Under the pieces are notes generated by a model. It saw only the letters and a program-made list of their open reading frames with translations. It was not told the DNA's origin and searched no databases. From Aurantimonas coralicida_A (GTDB lineage: Bacteria > Pseudomonadota > Alphaproteobacteria > Rhizobiales > Rhizobiaceae): DNA of 64,000 nucleotides. Location of the stretch: assembly GCF_036016755.1 (NCBI RefSeq), contig NZ_JAYXIH010000012.1, positions 36,745 to 100,744 of the forward strand, given 5' to 3'. The translations under genes were made by a program, and so were the position numbers. Positions within the stretch are counted from its first letter, which is position 1, and each line of letters opens with the position of its first letter. Below are positions 34,724-43,278 of this stretch, piece by piece.

Positions 34724-35758
34724 ATGATCGATCCAGTCGCGCCTGTCCGAAACGATCCGCTTTTCGACCTGGGCTGGTCCGCGTTCTTTTCAGAACAGCT
34801 CACATCGGATGACGAGGGTCTCCAGCCGGTGCGCGTCGCGAAGGTTCATCGCTCGCGCATCACCGCCCTGTCACCAACAGGTCCTCTCGAGCCGGTGCTG
34901 CCGGCCGACCTCCCGATCAGCCACTTTGCGGTCGGCGACTTCGTGCTGGTCGATCCCGAGACGCTCCTCGTCCGGCGCCGCCTCGACCGCCGGTCGATCC
35001 TCCAGCGCCGGGTGTCGGGCACGCATGTCCCGCAATGTGCCGGCGCCAACATCGACACGCTGTTCATCGTCACGTCGTGCGATGCCGATTTCAATCCGGC
35101 CCGGCTCGAGCGTTATCTGGCCGTGGCCAACCAGGCCGCAACGGAGCCGGTCATCCTGTTGACGAAGGCGGATCTCGCAACGGACCCGGAAGCCTTCCAT
35201 CGCCAGGCCAGCGCGTTGCAGCGCGATCTCGACGTGGTGATCGTCAATCCCAAGGCAAGCGAGGCGGCGCTAGCGCTGGCGCCGTGGTGCGCACGCGGAC
35301 AGACGGTGGCGGTCGTCGGATCATCGGGTGTCGGCAAATCGACGCTGGTGAATACGCTGGTCGGATCGGATGCGGCGGTGCCGCAACTGACCGGCGCCGT
35401 CCGCGAACATGATTCCAAGGGACGGCACACGACCACCGCGCGCTCGCTTCATGCGATCGCGGGCGGCGGCTGGGTGATCGATACGCCAGGGATCAGGACG
35501 CTACAGGTCAGCGACGTCGCCGACGGTCTCGACCGACTGTTCGCGGAGATCACCGAGCGCGCGCCGCTTTGCCGATTCAGCGACTGCACCCATGCGCACG
35601 AGCCGCAATGCGCCGTTCAGGCCAGCGTCATCGCCGGCGACATCGATCCCGAACGGCTGGCACGCTGGCGCAAGCTGAAAGACGAGAACGCCGACAATGA
35701 CCAAGCCGAGACGAGTTGGGCCGGCCGCTCCGGGGGCGGGCGCAAGAAGCGACGTTGA
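34724..35758 (+). CDS. rsgA: Ribosome small subunit-dependent GTPase A
   Basis: 344-aa circularly permuted GTPase that helps mature the 30S subunit. Motif order is G4 (LLTKADL), G1 (VGSSGVGKSTLVN), G3 (VIDTPGIR), after an N-terminal OB-fold (SPTGPLEPVLPADLP and FAVGDFVLVD). The C-terminal zinc site is CRFSDCTHAHEPQC. The ATG at 34724 is used; a TTG at 34682 is an alternative. It sits between argB and the argB fragment, so it may have arrived with that segment; whether another rsgA exists elsewhere is unknown. Confidence 0.93.
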   Translation: MIDPVAPVRNDPLFDLGWSAFFSEQLTSDDEGLQPVRVAKVHRSRITALSPTGPLEPVLPADLPISHFAVGDFVLVDPETLLVRRRLDRRSILQRRVSGTHVPQCAGANIDTLFIVTSCDADFNPARLERYLAVANQAATEPVILLTKADLATDPEAFHRQASALQRDLDVVIVNPKASEAALALAPWCARGQTVAVVGSSGVGKSTLVNTLVGSDAAVPQLTGAVREHDSKGRHTTTARSLHAIAGGGWVIDTPGIRTLQVSDVADGLDRLFAEITERAPLCRFSDCTHAHEPQCAVQASVIAGDIDPERLARWRKLKDENADNDQAETSWAGRSGGGRKKRR

Positions 35759-35769
35759 CCCGCGTTAGC

Positions 35770-35977
35770 GACAGGTCCGGCCAGCTCGTTAGGGAGCTGT
35801 CGGGGGCGGAGGCGAAGAATTCGATCGGCGACGGGACGATGTCCGGCGGCATGATTCCCAAGGTCGAGACCTGCATCGCGGCGATGGAGCTCGATGATCC
35901 TCAACGGCACGAAACGGCAAGCTGTCCTGCTGGAGCTCTTGACCGAGCACGGGGCGGGGACGTTGATCGTGCGGTGA
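35770..35977 (+). pseudogene. Truncated argB 3' end
   Basis: Reads RSGQLVRELSGAEAKNSIGD, then GTMSGGMIPKVETC, then after a roughly 14-base deletion that shifts frame, MILNGTKRQAVLLELLTEHG and AGTLIVR with a stop. This matches the last 70 codons of the intact argB (33868-34088) in the same orientation. No start and a frame change, so it is a remnant. Confidence 0.88.
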
Positions 35978-36255
35978 GCTGAAACCGGCGTCGGGCCCCA
36001 CCAGCGAGGTTGCCTTGAGGGATAATCACACCACGTGATATCTTAATGGCGCGTGCATCGTACTAAGCTTTGCGTCACGTCTTCACGCTCTATTAGGCAA
36101 ACGAGGGCACAGTCCTGACGAATGGAGGCCAATGCCATTGCGCGCCCTCTTGCTGGTCGACGCTGGCTTTTGGCGCTAGACGTTAACCGTCGCCCGATGA
36201 GTATTGCCTTCAGCCAAGAATTGAGCTGAACTCGATTTCCGAAACCCTGGAGCCG
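35978..36255. other. Intergenic region before the PIN-protein pair
   Basis: A 278-bp stretch holding the palindrome ATCAC-ACCAC-GTGAT at 36025-36039, close in sequence to the one at 15142. It should contain the promoter of the next operon. No gene seen. Confidence 0.35.
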
Positions 36256-36978
36256 ATGGTGATAGATTTCGTCGAATATCGCTTCCGAATAATTGGCCCT
36301 TCGCCGGAAACGCTGCCCATGGGACGGTTGGCCGCCTACATGGCTGAACTGGCGCGCCTTTTAGGATCTGAAGAGAAGATCCATTTCGATCGGATTGAAA
36401 ACCGCAGCGTCGGCGTGGTCGCGCGCGTGCCTCCCGAGGAGATCGCTACCGTTTCTCCTCGCGTGCGAGCGGCGGCCCATAACGATGAACAAGCGGACGC
36501 GGCGGTTCCGTTTCGCCAGTTGAACAAACTCTTGGGGGAGGACGGATGGAAGGCTGAGTTGCCTTTGCCTCAATGTGGCGAGGTCATTCAGTTTCCCGGC
36601 ACCTCCAAAAACGAAAAAGCGCTGAAGAGGGTCCAGCAGCCGACGACAATTCGTGGTCGACTGATTCGTATCGAGGGTTCGGGCGATGTCGTGAAGATCG
36701 GCTTAGAAATAGATGGTCGCCTTTCGGCACGCGTATCTTTCCCGGCAGCCAGTGTTCAGGATCTTGCGCGCCATTTCCATCACCATGTCAGCGTGACAGG
36801 CGATGGCCGTTGGAAGCGTGACGACGATGGACAGTGGTCCCTGGAAGATCTGAAGGCGGTATCGTTCGAACCTTTGGACGATAGCCCGCTCAGCACAGTG
36901 CTTGATCGATTGCGGAACCTGATGCCTGCCGGGGAAGGCGCCAAAATCATCAAGGCTGTCGATGAGCTACGACACTGA
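36256..36978 (+). CDS. Protein of unknown function coupled to a PIN nuclease
   Basis: 240-aa protein I do not recognise. It begins MVIDFVEYRFRIIGPSPETL, followed by a helix PMGRLAAYMAELARLLGSEE and strands around VGVVARVPPEE. The middle (TTIRGRLIRIEGSGDVVKIG, LEIDGRLSARVSFPA) is beta-rich, then VSVTGDGRWKRDDDGQW and VSFEPLDDSPL, an arrangement suggesting a small-ligand or nucleic-acid-binding barrel. GGAG is about four bases before the ATG. Its stop overlaps the PIN gene start by one base (TGATG). Codon use looks less GC-rich than in neighbours. It could be a partner or inhibitor of the nuclease; that is inferred from coupling only. Confidence 0.7.
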   Translation: MVIDFVEYRFRIIGPSPETLPMGRLAAYMAELARLLGSEEKIHFDRIENRSVGVVARVPPEEIATVSPRVRAAAHNDEQADAAVPFRQLNKLLGEDGWKAELPLPQCGEVIQFPGTSKNEKALKRVQQPTTIRGRLIRIEGSGDVVKIGLEIDGRLSARVSFPAASVQDLARHFHHHVSVTGDGRWKRDDDGQWSLEDLKAVSFEPLDDSPLSTVLDRLRNLMPAGEGAKIIKAVDELRH

Positions 36979-37484
36979 TGGTCGTCGTCGATACAAATTT
37001 CCTCGTTTTGATGATCGACCCTAGCAGCACTCAGAACACAAACAACCGCGTCGATCGCGTCCGGCACTTCATTGCCGAGACATCCAATACTGGCGAGGTT
37101 GTCGTTATTCCATCGCCGGTTTTGGCCGAACTTGTTGCAGGTCGGACCAGTCGGGTTGAGGAAATTGTCGAGACGATCCGCCAGTTCCGCGTGATGGAGA
37201 TTCAGGCGTTCGATACCGTAATTGCCATCGAGACCGGCGAACGGATTGCTGCGGTTCAGGCTCGGATACCAGAAGACCAGCGCCTTCCCGGATGGAAAGT
37301 GGCGATGAAGTACGATGCGATGGTTGCAGCCACCGCTCTCGTTCGCGGAGCTCGGGCGATCATCACGACAGATGATGGGTTCGGAAAATATCTGGAAGGC
37401 TCGTCGATTTCTATGCTTCGGATCGATGAACTTCCGATGCCGCCGGAAGATCCTCAAGGGGATATGCTCCGAATTCTGCCTTGA
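36978..37484 (+). CDS. PIN-domain nuclease
   Basis: 168-aa PIN-fold protein. Acidic site residues: D5 (VVVDTNFLV), E51 (SPVLAELVAG), D113 (KYDAMVAATAL) and D132/D133 (TTDDGF). It is longer than usual VapC toxins by about 30 residues and lacks a small antitoxin gene upstream; instead it is coupled to the 240-aa protein. Likely an Mg-dependent RNase, either in an unusual toxin-antitoxin pair or in another response system. Confidence 0.82.
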   Translation: MVVVDTNFLVLMIDPSSTQNTNNRVDRVRHFIAETSNTGEVVVIPSPVLAELVAGRTSRVEEIVETIRQFRVMEIQAFDTVIAIETGERIAAVQARIPEDQRLPGWKVAMKYDAMVAATALVRGARAIITTDDGFGKYLEGSSISMLRIDELPMPPEDPQGDMLRILP

Positions 37485-37541
37485 CGCTCATAAAAACTGC
37501 GGGACGACCAACCCCATCACAGAGCCGCCGCCGCTCTCGCC

Positions 37542-38462
37542 CTACGTCGCAGCCCCCAATAACACCACGATCCCGCCGACGATCAGTACGCAGCCGGCGA
37601 GTTCCAGCCGGGTGATCGTCTCGCGAAACCAGAACACCGACGAGGCATAGGTGAAGACCAGCTCGATCTGGCCGAGCGCGCGGACATAGGCGACCTTTTC
37701 CAGCGTCATAGCCGTGAACCAGCCGGCCGAGCCGCAGACGCCGACGATCCCGACGAGGAGGGCGGGCCGCCAGGCGCGCGCGACGGCCTTCAGCTCGGCG
37801 CGGTCCCTGAGAGCCATCCAGGCAAGCATCGCCAGCGTCTGGATGCCCGTCGCGAAGGCCAGCGTCATCGCGGCCCGCATCGCCACCCCGCCATCGCCAA
37901 GCGACAGCGACGCCCACCGAAAGCAGACCGCCGAGACGCCGAACAGCGCGCCGGAGAGGAGCCCGATCCCGGCTTCTCGCGAAACGAGACCGTCGGCGAT
38001 GGCGCTCCAGCCGCGCCGGCCGCCTGCCCCGCGTCCGGCGACCGAAATCAGCCCGACCCCGAACACGCCGACCACGATGGCGACGAAGGCCAGCGGCGCG
38101 ATGGCCTCGCCGAGGATCAACAGGCCGAACAGCGCCGCCTGCATCGGCTCGGTCTTGGAGTAGGCCGTGCCGACCATGAAGTTGCGGAATGAAAACAGAT
38201 AGACGAGCAGGAAGGTGGCGAGGATCTGCGCGATCCCCCCGACGGCGACGGCAAACAGGAACGTTGCGTTCGGCGGCGGGAAGCCCGTGCCGAGAAGGAC
38301 GCGCAGGGCGAAGACATAAAGGACGGCGAAGGGAAAACCGAAGCCGAACCGCGCGAAGGTCGCCCCGGTCGTGCCCATCCGACCCTTCAACTGCCGTTGC
38401 AGCGCCGAGCGCAGATTTTGCAGGAAGGCGGCGGTGATGGTAATCGGAATCCAGAGCGGCAC
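37542..38462 (-). CDS. EamA/DMT family transporter
   Basis: 306-aa inner-membrane protein with about ten hydrophobic segments in two EamA halves. The second half ends LELAGCVLIVGGIVVLLG, typical of the family. Such proteins export metabolites or amino acids; the substrate is unknown. It is divergent from the nucleotidase gene. Confidence 0.87.
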   Translation of the reverse strand: MPLWIPITITAAFLQNLRSALQRQLKGRMGTTGATFARFGFGFPFAVLYVFALRVLLGTGFPPPNATFLFAVAVGGIAQILATFLLVYLFSFRNFMVGTAYSKTEPMQAALFGLLILGEAIAPLAFVAIVVGVFGVGLISVAGRGAGGRRGWSAIADGLVSREAGIGLLSGALFGVSAVCFRWASLSLGDGGVAMRAAMTLAFATGIQTLAMLAWMALRDRAELKAVARAWRPALLVGIVGVCGSAGWFTAMTLEKVAYVRALGQIELVFTYASSVFWFRETITRLELAGCVLIVGGIVVLLGAAT

Positions 38463-38552
38463 AGGCGATCCGTCAGCTTTGTCTCAACGCCCCTCGCTCT
38501 CCTATTCGGCGACGCTTGGCAAGGCGGCCGATTGCTCGAACCTCTGGACATC

Positions 38553-39272
38553 ATGACCGCGCACACAGCCATCCGTCAGACCGCCGACGCGACGCCGCAG
38601 GATTTCGCCGACATCCGCGACTGGGTCTTCGATCTCGACAACACGCTCTACCCGCGCCACACGAACCTGTTCGCGCAGATCGATCAGCGCATGACCGCCT
38701 TCGTCTCGGACTTCCTGTCCCTGCCCAAGGACGAGGCTCGGGTGGTTCAGAAGGATTTCTACCGCCGCTACGGCACCACGTTGCGCGGGCTGATGCAGGA
38801 GCACGCCGTCGATCCCGACGCCTTCCTGCAATATGTCCATGACATCGACTATTCGTGGCTCAGCCCCGACCCCGCGCTCGGGGACGAGATCAAGGCGCTA
38901 CCGGGGCGCAAGTTCATCTTCACCAATGGCGACCGCGGCCACGCCGAGCGCACGGCGCAACAACTCGGCATTCTCGATCATTTCGAGGACATCTTCGATC
39001 TGGTCGCCGCCGGGCTCGTTCCGAAGCCCGCCTCCGAGACCTACGACAAGTTCATGGGATTGCACCGGATCGACGCCGACCGCGCGGTCATGTTCGAGGA
39101 TCTGGCACGGAATCTGGAGGTGCCGAAGAGGCTCGGCATGCGCACCGTGCTGATCGTGCCGCGCAATCTGGAAGAAACCTTCGGCGACGTCTGGGAGCAC
39201 GAAGGCCGCGACGGCGAACACATAGACTACGTCACGGACGATCTGGCGACGTTCCTGCGCTCGGTGCGCTGA
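38553..39272 (+). CDS. Pyrimidine 5'-nucleotidase, HAD family
   Basis: 239-aa HAD hydrolase of the SDT1/pyrimidine-5'-nucleotidase type. Motif 1 is VFDLDNTLYP with the nucleophile Asp, motif 2 is FIFTNGDRGHAERT, motif 3 is the Lys in GLVPKPASETYDKF, and motif 4 is VMFEDLARNLEVPK. The DLDNTLYP form and FTNG are typical of this subgroup. It would dephosphorylate UMP/CMP or modified analogues. The ATG at 38553 begins the conserved N-terminus. Confidence 0.88.
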   Translation: MTAHTAIRQTADATPQDFADIRDWVFDLDNTLYPRHTNLFAQIDQRMTAFVSDFLSLPKDEARVVQKDFYRRYGTTLRGLMQEHAVDPDAFLQYVHDIDYSWLSPDPALGDEIKALPGRKFIFTNGDRGHAERTAQQLGILDHFEDIFDLVAAGLVPKPASETYDKFMGLHRIDADRAVMFEDLARNLEVPKRLGMRTVLIVPRNLEETFGDVWEHEGRDGEHIDYVTDDLATFLRSVR

Positions 39273-39281
39273 CCCGTCAGG

Positions 39282-39587
39282 TCAGTTGCCGAGCAACGAA
39301 CGGCCTTTCCTGACGAGGCTGGCACCCCGGGCGAGCGCGGCCTTCCGCATCAACGCGATGTCGTAGGGACCAGCCGCTTGAGCGGGCCGATCCTCGTGGA
39401 TCGTCCTTGGTGCCATTTCCTTGGGACGGGCGGCCAAACCGGCTTTCACCGCCTCGCGATCCGCCCTGCTGCGGGCGTCGCTGTCACTGCTTTCCCGCGC
39501 GGGAGATGTATCAGTGCCAATGGACTGGGGCGTGTCCCGGTCCTGCTGCTCGCGCATCATTGACGGGTCTGTGTCGAGATCGGGCAT
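39282..39587 (-). CDS. Hypothetical small charged protein
   Basis: 101-aa polar protein: an acidic, Asp/Ser-rich N-terminal half (MPDLDTDPSMMREQQDRDTP) and a basic C-terminal half (MRKAALARGASLVRKGRSLL). No signal or membrane segment and no recognised domain; the first half is probably disordered. GAGGAG about six bases before the ATG supports expression. Confidence 0.6.
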   Translation of the reverse strand: MPDLDTDPSMMREQQDRDTPQSIGTDTSPARESSDSDARSRADREAVKAGLAARPKEMAPRTIHEDRPAQAAGPYDIALMRKAALARGASLVRKGRSLLGN

Positions 39588-39768
39588 TGGAGTCTCCTCA
39601 ATTCCGGTGGGACGGCCTTCGAGGGCGTCCCGAGCTTCGAGGGGGAAACGCCTGTATTTCCAAAGTAGTTCCCGCCTCGGCTGCCCGATCGCGGCGACAA
39701 ACGACGCCCCTAGGGACGATGGCGGGTTTTGCGGGAATCACGCTATGGAAAGCGGCAGGACGTCGCCC

Positions 39769-41295
39769 TCAGCTGCCGACGCAGAGGATTGGCAGGATCG
39801 AATCCTTCACCTCGGCGGTCGCATCCGGCACGCTGGCGAGCGGCTCTGACGCATCGGCGGTCTCGAAAGCGATGTCGTTGGCATGGAGGAAGGCGATCGC
39901 GGCATCCGGGCGGATGGCGAAATTGATCGACTGGGGGATGTCGCCGGTGGCGTCGGCGACGGCGACCGCGTTTAGTTTGGCGGTGACCACCCCGACGACG
40001 CGGCCGGCGAGGTCGACCAGGGGTCCGCCGGAGTTTCCGGGCTGCACCGCGGCGGAAATCTGCAAATAGCGCGGGTCGTTCATCAGGCCGAGCAACGACG
40101 ACACGTTGCCGCGCGTCACGTTGAGCGAGTCTGCAAGGATCGAGCGCAGCGGATATCCGAGCGCCAGAATGTCCTCGCCGAGACGCGGCTTGCCCGCCGA
40201 GATTTCCAGCGGCTCACCGAGCGCTCCGTCGACCTTGATCAGGGCGAGATCGTTGTCCGTGTCGATAATAGTCTGGCTGGCCGCGCCGAGATCGCCGACG
40301 AGAACTGTTCTGCAGGCCTTCACGACATGCGCATTGGTCAGGAGCCAGCCGTCACGCGACACAACGAAGCCCGTGCCGGCCATGTCGAATTCCTGCGCGC
40401 CCGGCTGCATCGCACCTGAGCCGGTCTCGCCGGGAAGCTCGAAAACATGCGGGCGGTTCGGATCGGAATAGGCCATGGCGTAGCGGGCCTCCGGCGCGCC
40501 GACGGCACGCTTGCGCGCCAGCATCGAGGAGAATGGTTTCGCCTCGTTCGACGCGACCAGCGGCGCCTGCGGCTCGCCGGCAAAGGGTTCGAAGAGGTTC
40601 GACGCGACCACCGCATAGGGCGCCATACGCCCTGCCTCACCGTTGGTATAGGAGATCGAAAGGCCGCGCAGATCACCGTCCCGGCCCGCGAAGCGCATCA
40701 CGTAGCTGCGGCCCGATTCCTGACCACGCAGAACGAACCACAGACCGCCGAACTCGGCGTCGCTGACCGAACGCGTTTCCGTCGCCTGGCTCAGGACATC
40801 GAAGAGCCCCTTGAGGGTCTGTCCGGTGTCGGCGATGCGCACGGTTTCGATTTCGACAGCATCATCGGCGGAGCGCCACAGATTGCCGACCTCGGTGGCG
40901 CCGAAGTCACGCACCATTTCCAGAGGCAGCGCGGCGCGGGCGCCGGTCGCGGCATCATCGACCAGCGTCATGCCGAGAGCCTTCTCGGCGTCGTCCGACC
41001 GCGCGATCAAAAGTTCCAGCATCGCTTCGTCGATGATACCGCTTGGCGTCATTCCAAGCCGCGCCTGAAAGTCGCGGATTGCGCGGAGCGACGCGGCATC
41101 GATGACCCCGTCGAATGCGCCGACATAGTCACCGGTCCAGGCGAGACGAATCTGCAGGCCCTTGCGGAAATCGGCATCGGTCTGCTCGTTATAGGCGATC
41201 GACAACTCGGACACTTGGGCGACGGCCGTCAGCGGCGCCAGAGGCGCGATGGCCAAGGCTATTCCCGCTAACAGAACCTTCGTGAAGCGCCGCAT
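39769..41295 (-). CDS. Exported trypsin-like serine protease with peptidoglycan-binding domain
   Basis: 508-aa protein. The signal peptide ends near LTAVAQ. Residues about 40-100 form a PG_binding_1-like helical repeat (FRKGLQIRLAWTGDYVGAFD, SLRAIRDFQARLGM). The C-terminal half is a trypsin/DegP-like domain with the triad His in TNAHVVKAC, Asp in DTDNDLALIKV and Ser in QPGNSGGPLVD. No PDZ domain is seen. Likely an envelope protease tethered to peptidoglycan; its targets are unknown. Confidence 0.88.
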   Translation of the reverse strand: MRRFTKVLLAGIALAIAPLAPLTAVAQVSELSIAYNEQTDADFRKGLQIRLAWTGDYVGAFDGVIDAASLRAIRDFQARLGMTPSGIIDEAMLELLIARSDDAEKALGMTLVDDAATGARAALPLEMVRDFGATEVGNLWRSADDAVEIETVRIADTGQTLKGLFDVLSQATETRSVSDAEFGGLWFVLRGQESGRSYVMRFAGRDGDLRGLSISYTNGEAGRMAPYAVVASNLFEPFAGEPQAPLVASNEAKPFSSMLARKRAVGAPEARYAMAYSDPNRPHVFELPGETGSGAMQPGAQEFDMAGTGFVVSRDGWLLTNAHVVKACRTVLVGDLGAASQTIIDTDNDLALIKVDGALGEPLEISAGKPRLGEDILALGYPLRSILADSLNVTRGNVSSLLGLMNDPRYLQISAAVQPGNSGGPLVDLAGRVVGVVTAKLNAVAVADATGDIPQSINFAIRPDAAIAFLHANDIAFETADASEPLASVPDATAEVKDSILPILCVGS

Positions 41296-41432
41296 GTCAT
41301 TCCCCTCGCGTCCGGTGACACAAAAGAAACGCGAGAAGGTCGGATTCGATCCCGACCAAATTCATTTTTTCTTAATAAAGCATGTCCGAGACCTTTCCAC
41401 TTTGAGGAAAAGCTCTAGTCGCGCCGCTTGCG

Positions 41433-42608
41433 TCACTCGGCAGGCACCCGCGCCCTGACAGGGTTCAAGGTCTCCGCCTCGCCGAGGTCGACGGCCTCGA
41501 TCCGCTCACCGCGCCGGATCAGTTTCTCGGTCGAGACGAGGATCTGATCGACGTCACGACCGGCTTGACCGAAATGGGTCTTCAATGCGGCGACGCGGGC
41601 GTCAAGCCGGGTCAGATCCTCCGTCAGGTGCCGTACCTCTTGTTGAATACGGCCGGCCTCGGCGCGCATCCGCGCATCCTTGAGGATCGCCTGAACGACC
41701 TGGATCGACAACAGCAGCAGCGACGGCGACACGATGACGACCCGCGCCCGATAGGCTTTCTGGACGACGTCCTCGAACCGCTCATGCAGTTCGGCGAAGA
41801 TCGTCTCCGAAGGCACGAACAGGAACGCGGTATCCTGCGTCTCGCCGGGGATCAGATACTTGCCGGCGATCGCCTTGACGTGGACATCCATGTCGCGCCG
41901 CAGCCGGCTTGCGGCGAAGTCGCGGGCATCGTCGCTCTCGGCGTCGCGCAGCGCGCTGTAGGCCTCGAGCGGAAACTTCGCGTCGATAGCAAGCGAGGGC
42001 GCGCCATTCGGCATCTTGATCAGGCAGTCGGGGCGCTTGCCGTTGGAGAGCGTCGCCTGGAATGAGTAGGCGGCGCTCGGCAGTGCGTCGGCGACGATCG
42101 CCTGCATCCGGCCCTCGCCAAAGGCGCCGCGCGTCTGCTTGTTGGCAAGGATGTCCTGCAACCGAACCACCTCGCCGGCCAAATTCCGGATTTCGCCCTG
42201 GGCGCGATCGATCACCGCGAGACGCTCGGACAGGGCGGACAGCGACGCGTTCGTCGTGGTGGTGGTCTGGAGGATCGACTGCCCGACCCGCGAGGTAAGC
42301 CCGTCGAAGCGCTCGGCGAGCGTGCGAGTGAGGTCCGCCTGCCGGGCGCCGAAGATCTCGGCCATCGTCTGCATCCGACCGGTGATTTCGGACTGGGATT
42401 TCAGCACCGCGTCCAGTCGATCGGACGATTCCGCCTCGCGGCTTTCCACCAGCTCCAGTGCCTCCCGCGCCGCGCGGCGGGCGCGCAGCCAGAGGACGAG
42501 GAGGAGCAACAGCAGGCCCGCCAGAACCAGGGCAAAGACCGGGACTGCATGGTCGCCGATCGTGATGATGGGCGTCGTGAGAAGGGCGGCAAGAGCGTCG
42601 CTGTCCAT
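41433..42608 (-). CDS. rmuC: RmuC family DNA recombination protein
   Basis: 391-aa RmuC protein: an N-terminal membrane anchor (FALVLAGLLLLLLVLWLRA), a coiled coil, then the RmuC nuclease-like domain with QTRGAFGEGRMQAIVADALP, LSNGKRPDCLIKMPNG, LAIDAKFPLEAY and DTAFLFVPSETIFAELHE. The family limits inversions at repeats. The fold resembles PD-(D/E)xK nucleases. Confidence 0.93.
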   Translation of the reverse strand: MDSDALAALLTTPIITIGDHAVPVFALVLAGLLLLLLVLWLRARRAAREALELVESREAESSDRLDAVLKSQSEITGRMQTMAEIFGARQADLTRTLAERFDGLTSRVGQSILQTTTTTNASLSALSERLAVIDRAQGEIRNLAGEVVRLQDILANKQTRGAFGEGRMQAIVADALPSAAYSFQATLSNGKRPDCLIKMPNGAPSLAIDAKFPLEAYSALRDAESDDARDFAASRLRRDMDVHVKAIAGKYLIPGETQDTAFLFVPSETIFAELHERFEDVVQKAYRARVVIVSPSLLLLSIQVVQAILKDARMRAEAGRIQQEVRHLTEDLTRLDARVAALKTHFGQAGRDVDQILVSTEKLIRRGERIEAVDLGEAETLNPVRARVPAE

Positions 42609-42755
42609 GGTCCGACCCTAGATTCGATTCGTTAACGAATTGGACCAAAGCACGAACATTGCTGCGCTGGAAGTATCAACGGCGCATGGAAGCCCGTCCG
42701 CATGTCGGCACCGCACCGATTGACCGCGATTGTGTCAGCGATTACCTCAGCGGCC

Positions 42756-43271
42756 ATGACGATCAAGCCTCTCATCATTCTGCCGGATCCGATCCTGCGC
42801 CAGCCCTCAAAACCCGTCGAAACGGTTGGCGACCGCGTCAAGCGGCTGGCCGACGATATGCTGGACACGATGTACGACGCGCCCGGCATCGGGCTCGCCG
42901 CGATCCAGGTGGGCGAACCGCTTCGCCTGCTGGTCATCGACGTGTCAAAGGAGGAGGACGACAAGGCGCCGCAGGTGTTTCTAAATCCCGAGATTCTGGC
43001 CGAGTCCGACGACCGCAATGTCTATGAGGAAGGTTGCCTGTCGATCCCGGACTATTATGCCGAGGTCGAGCGGTCCGCCGAGGTGACGGTCCGCTATCTC
43101 GGCCTCGACGGCAAGATGCACGAAGAGACGGCGGACGGCATCCTGGCCACCTGCCTCTTGCACGAGATCGACCATCTCAACGGCGTCCTGTTCATCGACC
43201 ACATCTCCAAGCTGAAGCGCGACATGGTGGTGAAGAAGTTCACCAAGGCGGCCCGCAAGGCGATCGTGTGA
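42756..43271 (+). CDS. def: Peptide deformylase
   Basis: 171-aa deformylase, removing formyl groups from nascent proteins. All three signatures are present: GIGLAAIQVG, EEGCLSIP with the metal Cys, and HEIDHLNG with two metal His and the catalytic Glu. The ATG at 42756 (MTIKPLIILPDP) gives the standard N-terminus; an ATG at 42702 would add 18 residues. First of def-fmt-truA, 7 bp before fmt. Confidence 0.96.
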   Translation: MTIKPLIILPDPILRQPSKPVETVGDRVKRLADDMLDTMYDAPGIGLAAIQVGEPLRLLVIDVSKEEDDKAPQVFLNPEILAESDDRNVYEEGCLSIPDYYAEVERSAEVTVRYLGLDGKMHEETADGILATCLLHEIDHLNGVLFIDHISKLKRDMVVKKFTKAARKAIV

Positions 43272-43278
43272 GCCGGCG

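Noticed and set aside
35716..35982. 88-codon plus-strand frame across the argB remnant
   Set aside because: It is the chance joining of the rsgA end and the decayed argB piece; the argB match explains the sequence better.
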